This document shows positions 18,345 to 30,798 of a stretch of 64,000 nucleotides of DNA, one piece after another. This DNA is from Pseudomarimonas arenosa. GTDB taxonomy: Bacteria; Pseudomonadota; Gammaproteobacteria; Xanthomonadales; Xanthomonadaceae. The stretch spans positions 24,994 through 88,993 of the forward strand of contig NZ_JACYTR010000017.1 of NCBI RefSeq assembly GCF_014841215.1, read 5' to 3'. The notes beneath the pieces are model-generated. The model ran no database searches and had not been told where the DNA came from. It saw nothing but the letters and a program-made list of their open reading frames with translations. Numbering within the stretch: the first letter of the stretch is position 1; every line of letters begins with the position of its first letter. Position numbers and translations under genes: made by a program.

Positions 18345-19064
18345 CTAAGGGGTCGGAGCCTCGCTGCAGCCGCTGACGGTCATGCTGTACGGGATGTACA
18401 ACATCAGCTCCACCGGGCCGACGCGCTCCCACTCGATTCTGCTGTTCAGTCCTTCGAGCTCCACTGAGCAACCGCTGCCCATGCTGCGACGAAGGCGCTG
18501 TGAATCCTCGGCGATCGCCTCGATCAGCTCATAACGGTATCGCTCCGGGCGCTTCATGCCCAGGGCAGTCTCGGTATCCAGCTCGATCTCGGTTCTGCCC
18601 ACCTTGACTGAGCTGCGTACGAACTCGCGCAGGTCGGCGACGATCTGCAGGCCGTCCTTGGCCTCGGCGGGCAGCTCAAGCCGCAGGCGCAGCTTTACCC
18701 GGCTGACATCGGGGCGCTTGCTGTCGTCCAGCAGTTCCACTCGATGATTTTGGGCGTTCAAGGTGATCGAGTAGCCATCCTCGAAGATCAGGCTGTAGCG
18801 CTTTCCACTGCGCGCCAGCAGCTTCTCGATGGTGCTGTGAATCTCCTGCTTCCTGCGTTCGGCATCGCGGCTGTCGTTGATCAGGCTGAAGCCTTGGGAC
18901 AGGTAATCGCCGTGCTTGGTGATGGCGATGGCTGGCGTGTGCAACAGGTCGCGGTAGCTGATCGAACTGCCGGTAACTTCAATCCGATCAAGCGTGCTGC
19001 TGTCGTCAGCGCCCGCGGTGAGCGGCAGGGCCAAGGCCAGCAGGGCGGCGGTGCAACGTTTCAT
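18345..19064 (-). CDS. Exported protein of unknown function
   Basis: A 239-residue protein with a signal peptide (MKRCTAALLALALPLTAGA) beginning at the ATG at 19064; upstream in-frame codons lie before the signal and were rejected. The first mature residues, LDRIEVTGSSISYRDLL, look superficially like the N-terminal extension of TonB-dependent receptors, but the protein has no plug or barrel. The rest is mixed alpha/beta and charged, with one Cys pair (GSGCSVEL and VSGCSEAP) that could form a disulfide. I do not recognise the family. It lies downstream of, and on the same strand as, the REC-GGDEF gene, separated by a hairpin. Confidence 0.6.
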   Translation of the reverse strand: MKRCTAALLALALPLTAGADDSSTLDRIEVTGSSISYRDLLHTPAIAITKHGDYLSQGFSLINDSRDAERRKQEIHSTIEKLLARSGKRYSLIFEDGYSITLNAQNHRVELLDDSKRPDVSRVKLRLRLELPAEAKDGLQIVADLREFVRSSVKVGRTEIELDTETALGMKRPERYRYELIEAIAEDSQRLRRSMGSGCSVELEGLNSRIEWERVGPVELMLYIPYSMTVSGCSEAPTP

Positions 19065-19175
19065 TTGAGGTATCCGGTTGAAGGTCAGGTGGTAGCTTTG
19101 GCAGGCAGCTGCAATGAGGCTCATCATCCTGTTAAGCAGTCGGTGTGTGCCTCGCAGCTCAAGCGCGTTCCATCG

Positions 19176-19201
19176 GGCTGCTGAGACGCTTTTCAGCAGC
19201 C
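19176..19201. repeat. GGCTGCTGA/TCAGCAGCC hairpin (family B)
   Basis: Perfect 9-bp arms (19176-19184 and 19193-19201) flank an 8-nt loop. The right arm contains the stop codon of the minus-strand REC-GGDEF gene, so the coding sequence ends inside the element. This placement suits a transcription or mRNA 3'-end function. Confidence 0.7.
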
Positions 19202-20091
19202 TGATAATTCGCTCCAATGCACACGATCGCGCCCTTGGCTCTTGGCCAGATAGAGCTGGCCATCGGCGGTTTCGAACAGATCATCGGGCACGCCGCCAGA
19301 GTGGCCGATCACGGCGCTGACACCGCCAATGCTGCAGCTGATCTTCAGCTTGCCTTCGACGTGTGGAATGCGCAGCTTGCTGACCGCCAGGCGCAGTTCC
19401 TCGCAACGCCGGCTGGCCTGCGCACGGTCGCACTGCGGCAACCAGATCACAAATTCCTCGCCGCCAAAGCGCGCCATCAGTTCGCCCTCATTCTGCTTGA
19501 CCTCGTGCAAGGCGCCGGCCAACGCCTGCAACGCACGATCGCCCGCCGCATGACCGTAGCGGTCGTTGAACTGCTTGAAGTGATCCACATCAAGTACCGC
19601 CAGCGAAACTGAGCTGCCGGGTGCATGCTTGGCTTTCAGGGTGTCTTCGAGTCGGCGTCGATTGGGCAACTCGGTCAATGGATCGAGCAGGGCGAAGCGT
19701 TCCAGTAAATGGCGCTGGCGCACCCACTGCATATGGTTGTTGACTCGCGCACGCACGATCGGCGGGTAGAACGGCTTGATGATGTAATCGGCCGCGCCGA
19801 GCAGCAGGCCGCGCTCCTCGTAGCTCTGGTCTTCCAGGGCGGTGATGAAAATGACCGGAATGTCGCGAGTGGCCGGTTCGGCTTTCAGCCCGCTCATGAC
19901 TTCGTAGCCATTGACCTCGGGCATCACCACATCTAGCAGGATCAGGTCGGGCAGATGCTTTTGCGCCAGCGCCAGGGCCATCGGGCCGTTCTTGGCCAGA
20001 ATGATGCGGTAGTTATCCTTGAACAATTCGTAGAGTACACGGCGATTGGCGCTGTGATCATCGACGATCAGGATCTGCTGCTGTGGCGCGC

Positions 20092-20095
<4 letters not shown>
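19193..20095 (-). CDS. Response regulator with GGDEF diguanylate cyclase output (WspR-like)
   Basis: A 300-residue REC-GGDEF protein. The receiver (residues 6-120) has VDDH, phospho-acceptor Asp55 (LILLDVVMP) and the Lys of IIKPF. The GGDEF domain starts at [13 protein letters not shown], has DHFKQFND and the active-site GGEEF at 211-215. The I-site position reads NEGE instead of RxxD, so ordinary product inhibition is not expected. Its ATG overlaps the stop of the upstream hybrid kinase by 4 nt (ATGA), which implies translational coupling and that the kinase's relay feeds this cyclase. The final codons lie inside a dispersed hairpin. Confidence 0.93.
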
Positions 20096-23730
<3,635 letters not shown>

Positions 23731-23891
23731 GGGGTGTCGCCTCCGCCAGGGCAAGCCCGGCCGCGCAGCCAGCGCAGCGCGAGCTGATCAGCTCGGTTCC
23801 CCCTCAGCTTGCGCATCGTGTCGATACCGTTCGCCCGGAACCTCTTCATGATGCCCGAAATCAGCGCGTTGTGAAGCTGACACTGCTCCGC

Positions 23892-23907
23892 AGTGAACCT
23901 GTTCACT
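23892..23907. promoter_or_regulatory. AGTGAAC-CT-GTTCACT palindrome, candidate operator
   Basis: A perfect 7-bp inverted repeat with a 2-nt spacer lies in the 206-bp gap between the cyclase/kinase fusion gene and the hybrid kinase gene, about 160 bp upstream of the latter. Size and symmetry suit a dimeric regulator. No regulator gene with a matching site is adjacent, so the function is unproven. Confidence 0.35.
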
Positions 23908-23936
23908 CGACCTCCGCAGGAACGATCGCCAGGCTG

Positions 23937-26219
23937 CTAAGGCGCGTTCGGCCCAGTCAGCGCCCGCCGATCCTCATCAGGAGGTCGGCGCCGGTTGCGA
24001 TAGAGAATGCTGCTGAACAACAGGCTGCCAAGCAAGGCTGCGGCCAGACCCTGATGAAAGGTGCGGTCGATCGGAGCCAGCTGGCTCTGGTAAATCGACG
24101 CCTGCATGTCGATACCCAGCACCGCGTACACCTCGCCGGCCTCATCGAACAGCGGCACGTAGGCGGAAATGAACCGGCCCCAGCTGTCCTCGTAAGGATG
24201 CAGCGAAACGATCGGTTGCTGGGTTTCGAACGCCGTGATCATGTCCTGGTTCGGATCGAGATATTCCTCCATCAGTTCAGAGGCGTTCTCAATGTCGTCT
24301 TCTGGCGTGCCGTCTAGAATGAAGTAGTAGCGGCCGTCGCGTCGGATCGTGGTGTAGAGGTAGGTGAGATCCTTCTGTTGAGCCAGCAGGCGCTGAAAGG
24401 TCTTGTCATAGGCTTTCCAGGTCGGGTGCTCGATATCGATCAGCTCAGGCTGGTAGAACGACTTGTGTACCTCAGGATCGACAAACACGGTGACGCCTTC
24501 GGCAATGCTCAGCATGCGTGCACGAATGCCGGCGTCGACCAGATCGCGGCCGCGCTGGTGGGTATATAGCAGCACCAGGCCGACCGCCAGCAGCAAGGCC
24601 AGCCCCCACAGCGCGCTGCGCAGCAGCTGCTGTCGATTGTGCCGGCGGCACTCAGCCAAACGCCGGGATCGCACCTGCTCGTGGCGTGCGGGGAGGGAAC
24701 GCAGGGCGCTGGCCACCTCAGCTGCGCTGGCCGGCCGCCGGGCCGGATCGCCGTCCAGCAGGTGGGCGATATCGGATTGCAGCAGCGGGTCGTCGATATC
24801 GCGCTGCCAACCCAGGGCCAGCGGCTTGGTGGTGCCGGCGGCAAGTTGATAGAGCAGCACACCCAGGCTATAGAGATCGCTCTGCACGCTGGCTGGCTGG
24901 CCAGCCTGCAGTTCCGGTGCGACATACAGCTGGGAACCGCCAGTGGGCGTTTGGCCGTCGGCTTCGGTCAGGCCGGCGCAGGTGATGCCGCGTTCGAGCA
25001 GACGCTGGCGCTCGGTGACCTGGCCGATGCCAAAGTCTGTCAGCACCGCCTGTAGCGGCCGACCATCCTGGGTCTGGCGTACCAGCACATTGCCCGGTTT
25101 GATGTCCTTGTGCAGAACCCCGGCAGAATGCGCTGCGTGCAGTGCCTCGGCCACCTGAATAGCGATTTCGAGCCGGATCTCGAAAGGTATTTCCAGCATG
25201 CCGCCGGCCTTGTCGGCGAACTGCAGCAGATCGCCGCCTTCGATGTACTCACATTCGAGGTAGAACGGTGCGTGGTCGAATTGCCAGTCGAGAATGCGCA
25301 CGATATCGTCGCGCTCGCCCAATACATCGCGCAGCAGGCGCAGCACCGTGACTTCGCGCTGCAGGGAGCGCAGTCGCTCGGCATCGTGACAGAACTTGAA
25401 CACACGCAACGTGCGTTGATCTGCGTGTTCGGCGAGCCAGACTTCGCCAAAGCCGCCGCTGCCCAAAAGGTGCTGCAACCGCCACTGCGGCCGTCCCGGC
25501 AGACCGACCTGATGTGCCGGCCGCCAGCCCAGGGTGCTGGCCTCGTCGGCGTCGATCTCGCGCAAGGCCTTTTCGCTGTCGGGCGGGGGCCGCAGGGGAG
25601 ACTCATCGACGATGCCGACCTCGAATACTGCGATCAGCTCGTCGATGCCCTTGAAGCGATAGCGGCCATGTGCGCACCAGGCCAGATCAAGCATCGGCAG
25701 TGGATTGCGCAGCTGGGCCTCCTGGAAGGCGGTAACACCGAGCAGGGTCTGCCCGGGGCGGGCCAGATGCATCAGTCGCGCCGCCACCACTTTAACTCGT
25801 CCTTCCACCTCAAGTTGTTTGGCCCCGCGGGCGATGTCATCGGCTGGATTGGCGTGCAGCAGCAGGGTGCCGCCCTCGATGCCGATACGCGCTCGCAACT
25901 GTTCGCCACTCTGGACAGACAGCGATCGCAGTGCTGTGTGGTAGCGAATGGCGAAGGCCAGCGCCCGCTCGGCGTGCTCGAACAGCACCAGAAAGCCATC
26001 TGACTTGTCGATTTCCACGCCCTGTTCGGCGTCGATCAGATCGCGGGTCAGTCGATCGTGCTGGCCGAACAGCTCAGCGGCGGCCTGATCACCGAGTTTG
26101 TCCAGCAGGCGAGTGCTGTCGGCCAGATCGGTGACCACGACCACGGCCAGACGTTGCTGCGGCAGCCGGGAATCGGTTGCCGTAACAGGTGTGCTCCAGA
26201 CCGGTGAGCGTGGCGCCAT
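23937..26219 (-). CDS. Class III cyclase-homology / Ser-Thr kinase / extracytoplasmic sensor fusion
   Basis: A 760-residue membrane protein with three modules. Residues 22-170 form a class III nucleotide-cyclase homology domain with metal Asp31 (TDLADST) and Asp74 (KSDGF). The transition-state Arg148 is kept in VVAARL, but the usual Asn four residues before it is Val144, so catalysis is doubtful. Residues 245-510 are a protein kinase with GSGGFGEV, Lys275 or nearby in RVFKF, HKD (370-372, in place of HRD), DIKPGN and DFG (395-397). Two helices (536-553 and 724-740) enclose a Cache-like sensor. It appears monocistronic, upstream of the hybrid kinase on the same strand. Confidence 0.85.
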   Translation of the reverse strand: MAPRSPVWSTPVTATDSRLPQQRLAVVVVTDLADSTRLLDKLGDQAAAELFGQHDRLTRDLIDAEQGVEIDKSDGFLVLFEHAERALAFAIRYHTALRSLSVQSGEQLRARIGIEGGTLLLHANPADDIARGAKQLEVEGRVKVVAARLMHLARPGQTLLGVTAFQEAQLRNPLPMLDLAWCAHGRYRFKGIDELIAVFEVGIVDESPLRPPPDSEKALREIDADEASTLGWRPAHQVGLPGRPQWRLQHLLGSGGFGEVWLAEHADQRTLRVFKFCHDAERLRSLQREVTVLRLLRDVLGERDDIVRILDWQFDHAPFYLECEYIEGGDLLQFADKAGGMLEIPFEIRLEIAIQVAEALHAAHSAGVLHKDIKPGNVLVRQTQDGRPLQAVLTDFGIGQVTERQRLLERGITCAGLTEADGQTPTGGSQLYVAPELQAGQPASVQSDLYSLGVLLYQLAAGTTKPLALGWQRDIDDPLLQSDIAHLLDGDPARRPASAAEVASALRSLPARHEQVRSRRLAECRRHNRQQLLRSALWGLALLLAVGLVLLYTHQRGRDLVDAGIRARMLSIAEGVTVFVDPEVHKSFYQPELIDIEHPTWKAYDKTFQRLLAQQKDLTYLYTTIRRDGRYYFILDGTPEDDIENASELMEEYLDPNQDMITAFETQQPIVSLHPYEDSWGRFISAYVPLFDEAGEVYAVLGIDMQASIYQSQLAPIDRTFHQGLAAALLGSLLFSSILYRNRRRPPDEDRRALTGPNAP

Positions 26220-26349
26220 GGTCGGAGTATTTCAGACCGCTGGCCGGGCTGCCATTCTATTGCGCCGGGCAAGTAATGGCGCCGACCAGCGGCGCGCTGC
26301 ATCCGTCATCGGGGCCGACCCGATCCAGGCCGGCCCGGTGCTTAACGCC

Positions 26350-27228
26350 TCAGTGCTGGGCTGCCAGCTTGGCCGGTCGACCCAAGACCGCATTGAGCCA
26401 GCGCGAGTAGCTCTGCTGGGCATCGGCAAAGCCCAGGGCATTGCCATGGCCGGCGCCCTTCACCACCAGGAGTTCCGCTGAGTAACCGGCTTGCCGGGCT
26501 GCTTCATACAGTCGCTGCGACAGCACTGGCTTGGTTTGCGTGTCCTTGCTGCCGACAATCACCAGCAGCGGGGCACTCTGATGCTTGACCGCATACAAGG
26601 CGCCCTGGCCGCGCAGCGACTCGGCCAGCTCGATGCGCACGAAGGGCTTGGCATACCAGGGCATGATGGTGTCAGCCCACTGCTCCGAGGTGGTGGCGCT
26701 GCCCTCCAGCACCAGACCGGCCACTGGTCGATGCAAGGCTACATAGCTGGCCTTCATGCTGCCCATCGACATGCCATGCACGACCAGCTGTTCCGCCGCG
26801 ATGCCGAGCTCATGGCGGGCGAAGTCGTAGGCGGCGAGACCGTCGTGATAGTGGGCCAGCAGGCTCGCAGTCCCCGCTGAGCGGCCATTGCCGCGATGGT
26901 CGGTCATCAGCAGGTTGACCTGCATGTCAGCGGTTTCCTTGACCAGCATCGGCAACTCGCGGCTGACCCGACTGACATTGCCACCGAAGTACAGCACGGT
27001 CGGAAAGCTCGGGTCGCGGATCACCTGGGCGGCGTGCAGCAGGGTGCCGTCGTGAGCGCTGATCTGGTGGATCCGCAGCTGAAAGTCCTGGCCGGCCAGG
27101 CTGGTCTCGATGGTTGGTGCGTCGGTGGGGTCGGGGGTCTTCGGCAGCAGATCCTTATCGGCAATCGAGAGGGTCTTGCAGCCAGCGCCGAGCAGGAGCA
27201 GGGCGCACAGTGAAAAAGTGCGCAGCAT
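26350..27228 (-). CDS. Alpha/beta-hydrolase lipoprotein
   Basis: A 292-residue protein with a lipoprotein signal peptide ending in LLGAGC (lipidated Cys near residue 18), starting at the ATG at 27228. The mature part is an alpha/beta hydrolase of the YqiA/FrsA-like or BAAT-like kind. The nucleophile elbow GMSMGS gives the Ser, VIVGSKDTQT the acid region, and GAGHGNALGF the catalytic His. The segment YFGGNVSR resembles an oxyanion-hole loop. Substrate is unknown. It starts 52 nt downstream of dusB on the same strand, so the two may be co-transcribed although functionally unrelated. Confidence 0.82.
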   Translation of the reverse strand: MLRTFSLCALLLLGAGCKTLSIADKDLLPKTPDPTDAPTIETSLAGQDFQLRIHQISAHDGTLLHAAQVIRDPSFPTVLYFGGNVSRVSRELPMLVKETADMQVNLLMTDHRGNGRSAGTASLLAHYHDGLAAYDFARHELGIAAEQLVVHGMSMGSMKASYVALHRPVAGLVLEGSATTSEQWADTIMPWYAKPFVRIELAESLRGQGALYAVKHQSAPLLVIVGSKDTQTKPVLSQRLYEAARQAGYSAELLVVKGAGHGNALGFADAQQSYSRWLNAVLGRPAKLAAQH

Positions 27229-27280
27229 GGCGATGCGCGAGGGGGCGGCGAGTTTCAAGTGTGAAATTCCAGTGAGCCGC

Positions 27281-28282
27281 TCAGGCGGCGCGGCGATCTT
27301 CGCTGTAGCCGGCGCCGGCAATCAAGTGCTCGAAATACTCGGCGGTCAGCTGGCGTTGCTCGGCGGCATTCTCGGCTCGGTTCACCACCTGCCGGAACGC
27401 AGCGTTCTGCGGTCGCTCCTTGGCGTACCAGCCGAGGTGCTTGCGCGCGATGCGCACCCCGTGCTGCTCGCCGTAGAAGGCGTACAGGGCGTCCAGATGA
27501 CCTAGCAGGAGGGCGCCGACCTCGGCCGCGGACGGTTCCGGCAACTGCTCGCCGGTCGCCAGATAGTGGGCAATCTCGCGGAAGATCCACGGCCGGCCCT
27601 GGGCGCCACGGCCGATCATCAGGGCGTCAGCGCCGGTCTGGCGCAGCACCTCAGCGGCCTTCTCAGGGCCGACGATATCGCCATTGGCCAGCACCGGAAT
27701 GCTGAGCGCTTGCTTGATCGCAGCGATGGTGTCGTACTCGGCCTCGCCGCTGTACTGCTGATCGCGGGTACGTCCATGCACGGCCAGCGCGGCGACGCCG
27801 CTGTCCTCGGCAATTCTGGCAATGGCCAGGCCATTCTTGTTGTCGCGATTCCAGCCGATGCGGATCTTCAAGGTCACCGGCACCTCGACTGCCTGTACCA
27901 CGGCACGGCAGATTCGCCCGACCAGGGCTTCATCCTGCAGCAGCGCAGACCCGGCCCAGACATTGCAGACCTTCTTTGCCGGGCAGCCCATATTGATATC
28001 GATGATCTGCGCGCCGTGCTCGACATTGAACCGTGCCGCTTCGGCCAAGACCGCAGGATCGGCGCCGGCGATCTGCACCCCGATCGGTTCGGGCTCGCCG
28101 GCGTGATCCATCCGCCACTGACTCTTGCGCGTTTTCCACAGCCGCGGATCGGCAGTGGTCATCTCCGACACCGCATAGCCGGCGCCCAGCCGCTTGCACA
28201 ACAGGCGAAACGGCTTGTCGGTGACCCCGGCCATCGGGGCCAGCACCAGCGGCGGATCGATACGATAGGGGCCGATGTTCAT
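27281..28282 (-). CDS. dusB: tRNA-dihydrouridine synthase B
   Basis: A 333-residue FMN-dependent enzyme that reduces uridine to dihydrouridine in tRNA D-loops. The N-terminal IGPYRIDPPLVLAPMAGVTD and the catalytic Cys100 in NMGCPAKKV are diagnostic for DusB. The FMN-phosphate motif is in LMIGRGAQGRPWIF, and the length is standard. In many gammaproteobacteria dusB is followed by fis; here the next gene is a lipoprotein hydrolase and no fis is seen. It is divergent from the DUF4344-like gene, with a 90-bp shared promoter region. Confidence 0.97.
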   Translation of the reverse strand: MNIGPYRIDPPLVLAPMAGVTDKPFRLLCKRLGAGYAVSEMTTADPRLWKTRKSQWRMDHAGEPEPIGVQIAGADPAVLAEAARFNVEHGAQIIDINMGCPAKKVCNVWAGSALLQDEALVGRICRAVVQAVEVPVTLKIRIGWNRDNKNGLAIARIAEDSGVAALAVHGRTRDQQYSGEAEYDTIAAIKQALSIPVLANGDIVGPEKAAEVLRQTGADALMIGRGAQGRPWIFREIAHYLATGEQLPEPSAAEVGALLLGHLDALYAFYGEQHGVRIARKHLGWYAKERPQNAAFRQVVNRAENAAEQRQLTAEYFEHLIAGAGYSEDRRAA

Positions 28283-28372
28283 CGCAGGTAGTCTACCGGG
28301 GCGGCAAGATCAGGGCTCGCGCTGGCCGGCGCGGCGCGGCAGTATCGAAGAAGCTCGGGCGGGAGGCAACGA

Positions 28373-29422
28373 ATGCAGCTGAACGGACAGCCACGGACAC
28401 CTTTCGCGATCAGCTTGGCACTGGCACTGGCACTGGCACTGTGCCTGGTTGAGGCCGCCGCCGGCAGTGAAGATCCGGGCGGCAAGAGCGCGGATACCAG
28501 GCCAGCTGTGGTCGCGCCAGTCGGCCAGCCGGATTCGCCGATCGCAACCGCGACCGAGCCGCTGGCGGTCCCGGAGTCGCAGCCCGAGCCTCAGGCCAAG
28601 CCGAGCAAGCCTGCTGGCAAGCCGCCCACGCCACGCAAATCCTTCGTCGAGCGCTCGCCGCTGGTGTCCAGCGATGCCTATCGCGGGCTGGCCGAGCAGA
28701 TGGCCGGTGGCAGCGTGCTGGCTGATGTGGTGCAGCGACTTAACCAACGCATTGAGCTGCCGCAGTCGGTGGCATTGCGCTTTGCTGAGTGCGGTGAGGC
28801 CAATGCTTACTTTCTGCCCGATCAGCGTGAGGTGCGGTTGTGCTTCGAGCTGTTCGATCAAATTGCCGACTTGCTGGCACAGCAAGTTGAAGATGAGGCA
28901 CAGTTGACCCATGCGTTAAAGGGGGTGCTGAGCTTCGTTGCCCTGCACGAAGTGGGACACGCGGTGGTGGCAGTGCGCAGTCTGCCAATGATCGGCAATG
29001 AGGAAACCGCGGTCGATCAGTTTGCAGTCTGGTTGCTGGTGGATGGCAAGGACGGCGATCTGGCCGTGCTCAGCGCCGCCGCTGCCTTTGCTGCCGGCAT
29101 GACCCTGGACGACCCGGCCGGTGCCCATGCCAGCGATGCGCAGCGCTACTACAACCTGGTCTGTTGGCTGGCTGGCGGCAATGCCAAGCGAAAACAGCAG
29201 GTGATGGAGGACTGGGCACTGCCCGCCAGTCGGGCAGTCGGCTGCGAAGAGGAGTTTCGCCAGCTGAGTCAGGGCTGGCAGCGGCTGCTGCAGCCGGTCG
29301 CGGTTGCCCAGCCGGCGGCAGAAAAGTCAGCCTCAGCGGAAACGCCAGCCGCGCAGCAGGGGGCAGGTGCTGCGCCGGCCGCCGAGTCGGCGGCGGATGG
29401 CGAATCGGCCAAGCATGACTGA
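28373..29422 (+). CDS. Exported DUF4344-like putative metallopeptidase
   Basis: A 349-residue protein whose leader contains a run of LALALALAL encoded by about four tandem GGCACT hexamers (28415-28442). A low-complexity Pro/Ala-rich segment (40-95) precedes the conserved domain. HEVGH (192-196) gives the two zinc His and the catalytic Glu, and the downstream GNEETAVDQFAVWLL supplies the acidic ligands, the layout known from DUF4344 proteins. A second Pro/Ala-rich tail ends the protein. Cys pairs in the domain suggest oxidative folding outside the cytoplasm. It is likely a periplasmic zinc peptidase, but no substrate is known. Confidence 0.8.
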   Translation: MQLNGQPRTPFAISLALALALALCLVEAAAGSEDPGGKSADTRPAVVAPVGQPDSPIATATEPLAVPESQPEPQAKPSKPAGKPPTPRKSFVERSPLVSSDAYRGLAEQMAGGSVLADVVQRLNQRIELPQSVALRFAECGEANAYFLPDQREVRLCFELFDQIADLLAQQVEDEAQLTHALKGVLSFVALHEVGHAVVAVRSLPMIGNEETAVDQFAVWLLVDGKDGDLAVLSAAAAFAAGMTLDDPAGAHASDAQRYYNLVCWLAGGNAKRKQQVMEDWALPASRAVGCEEEFRQLSQGWQRLLQPVAVAQPAAEKSASAETPAAQQGAGAAPAAESAADGESAKHD

Positions 29423-29876
29423 TGGTGTTGGCGCGGCGCTTCAAGGCCTGAGGTTTCCCGGTTGTTGAGGAAATCAAAGGCAGTGGCGTGCTCCGCTACG
29501 GAGCGAGGTAGTCAAATGTAGGTCTCGACCTGAGGTCTCCCCACCTTTTTTGCTCGCCCGCATACGCGCACATCCATGTGCTCAAACATACGCGCCTTTC
29601 CCCCGAGCTTGGCTGCGTGGCTCGGCGCTGTACACCGGAGGTGGCGCGCCCCCCTTGAACCGCCTCACCAATCGGTTCCGCGACGTGCGCTCGGTGTGCG
29701 AGCGTTGCGGTCAGGATGGCTGATCCATCGGGTTCTGTGGAACGAAGGCCCCCCAGGTGCGAACCTGGAGAGCAGGATCTGTGCAAGGCCCAGCAGGCAA
29801 ACTTGATCGAGCTCAAGAGTTCGGCCGACGCGATGGCTACACTGAGACCTCTTTCCTGAGCAGTACGGGAGGTCCG
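29423..29876. other. 454-bp spacer upstream of the MtrAB-NQR operon
   Basis: No gene is supported here. The segment is the only room for the promoter of the ten-gene operon that starts at 29877. It is locally less GC-rich near 29500-29600, with a CACCTTTTTTGCTC stretch at about 29540. I see no clear palindrome, riboswitch or promoter pair that I can defend. GGAGG at 29868-29872 is the ribosome binding site of the cytochrome gene. Confidence 0.6.
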
Positions 29877-30785
29877 ATGAGAATGACCGCACTGTTGTGG
29901 CTATGCTTGGCGACGATGGGCGTGGGCAGCGCGGCGGCGGCTGAGGCCGATGCCACTTGTCTGGCCTGTCACCGTGGCTTGAGCGCAGCCGCGGTCGAGG
30001 CCTTGCAGGCCTCGCCACACCGCTCGCGAGAGGAGGGCACCGGGCCGCCGGCGCCGGGCTGCGTCACTTGTCACGGTGCCAGCAACAAGCACTTGCAGGG
30101 CCCGGGCAAGGGCGAGCGGGGGGCGGACGTGCAGTTCGGCGATGCTCCGCATGCCTCTCCGGTCGAGCAGCAGAACGCGCCCTGTCTTGGCTGTCATCAG
30201 GGTCGCGAGCAGATGCACTGGCCGGGCAGCCCGCATGAAAAGGCCGAACTGAAGTGCGTCGATTGTCACCGCATCCATCAGGCCAAGCCAGATGCGGCTG
30301 CAGACAAACAGGCAGCGGTGCAGGCCTGCACCCGCTGCCATCTGCAACAAGGCGCCGAGTTGCACTTTGCCTCGGCGCATCCCTTGCGCGACGGCCAGAT
30401 GTCCTGCAGTGATTGTCACAATCCACATGGCGAATCGGCCTCCGGCACCGCGGTGCTGGGGCTGGCCAACGACAGCTGTCTTCGCTGCCACGCCGACAAG
30501 CGTGGCCCTTTTTTGTGGGAGCACCCGCCGGCCAGTGAGGACTGCGGCCAGTGCCATCGGCCACATGGTTCACCGCATCCGGCGCTGCTGACCGCTCGCG
30601 CGCCCTGGCTATGCCAGCAATGCCATCTGGCTCAGTTCCATCCCAGTGCCTTGTACAGCGGTACCGGTCTGCCCACCGACACGCGACCATCGGGCGCGCA
30701 GTCGCTGCTGGCGCGTAATTGCATGAACTGTCATCCGCAGGTGCATGGCAGCAATCATCCCTCGGGTTCGCGCCTGACTCGCTGA
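29877..30785 (+). CDS. mtrA: Decaheme c-type cytochrome, MtrA/DmsE family
   Basis: A 302-residue periplasmic protein with a signal peptide (residues 1-21, ending AAA). Ten CxxCH haem-attachment motifs can be counted: CLACH, CVTCH, CLGCH, CVDCH, CTRCH, CSDCH, CLRCH, CGQCH, CQQCH and CMNCH. Their spacing and the GxxCxxCHxxHG style match the MtrA/DmsE/PioA decahemes that sit inside an outer-membrane barrel and carry electrons across it. The ATG at 29877 follows GGAGG and starts the signal peptide; upstream in-frame codons were rejected. It is the first gene of an operon with mtrB 13 nt downstream and NQR genes beyond. No outer-surface MtrC/OmcA-type cytochrome is present. Confidence 0.93.
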   Translation: MRMTALLWLCLATMGVGSAAAAEADATCLACHRGLSAAAVEALQASPHRSREEGTGPPAPGCVTCHGASNKHLQGPGKGERGADVQFGDAPHASPVEQQNAPCLGCHQGREQMHWPGSPHEKAELKCVDCHRIHQAKPDAAADKQAAVQACTRCHLQQGAELHFASAHPLRDGQMSCSDCHNPHGESASGTAVLGLANDSCLRCHADKRGPFLWEHPPASEDCGQCHRPHGSPHPALLTARAPWLCQQCHLAQFHPSALYSGTGLPTDTRPSGAQSLLARNCMNCHPQVHGSNHPSGSRLTR

Positions 30786-30798
30786 CGGAGGATTCGCC

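Noticed and set aside
25110..26003. 297-codon plus-strand frame opposite the cyclase/kinase fusion
   Set aside because: Antisense to conserved kinase and cyclase motifs, with no independent support.
28373..29422. Reading the HEVGH protein as a classical secreted protease with known substrate
   Set aside because: Only the zinc motif and DUF4344-like layout are visible, so a specific peptidase function was not assigned.
29496..29816. 106-codon minus-strand frame upstream of the decaheme cytochrome gene
   Set aside because: No domain, no ribosome binding site and a composition unlike that of neighbouring genes. It was treated as intergenic.
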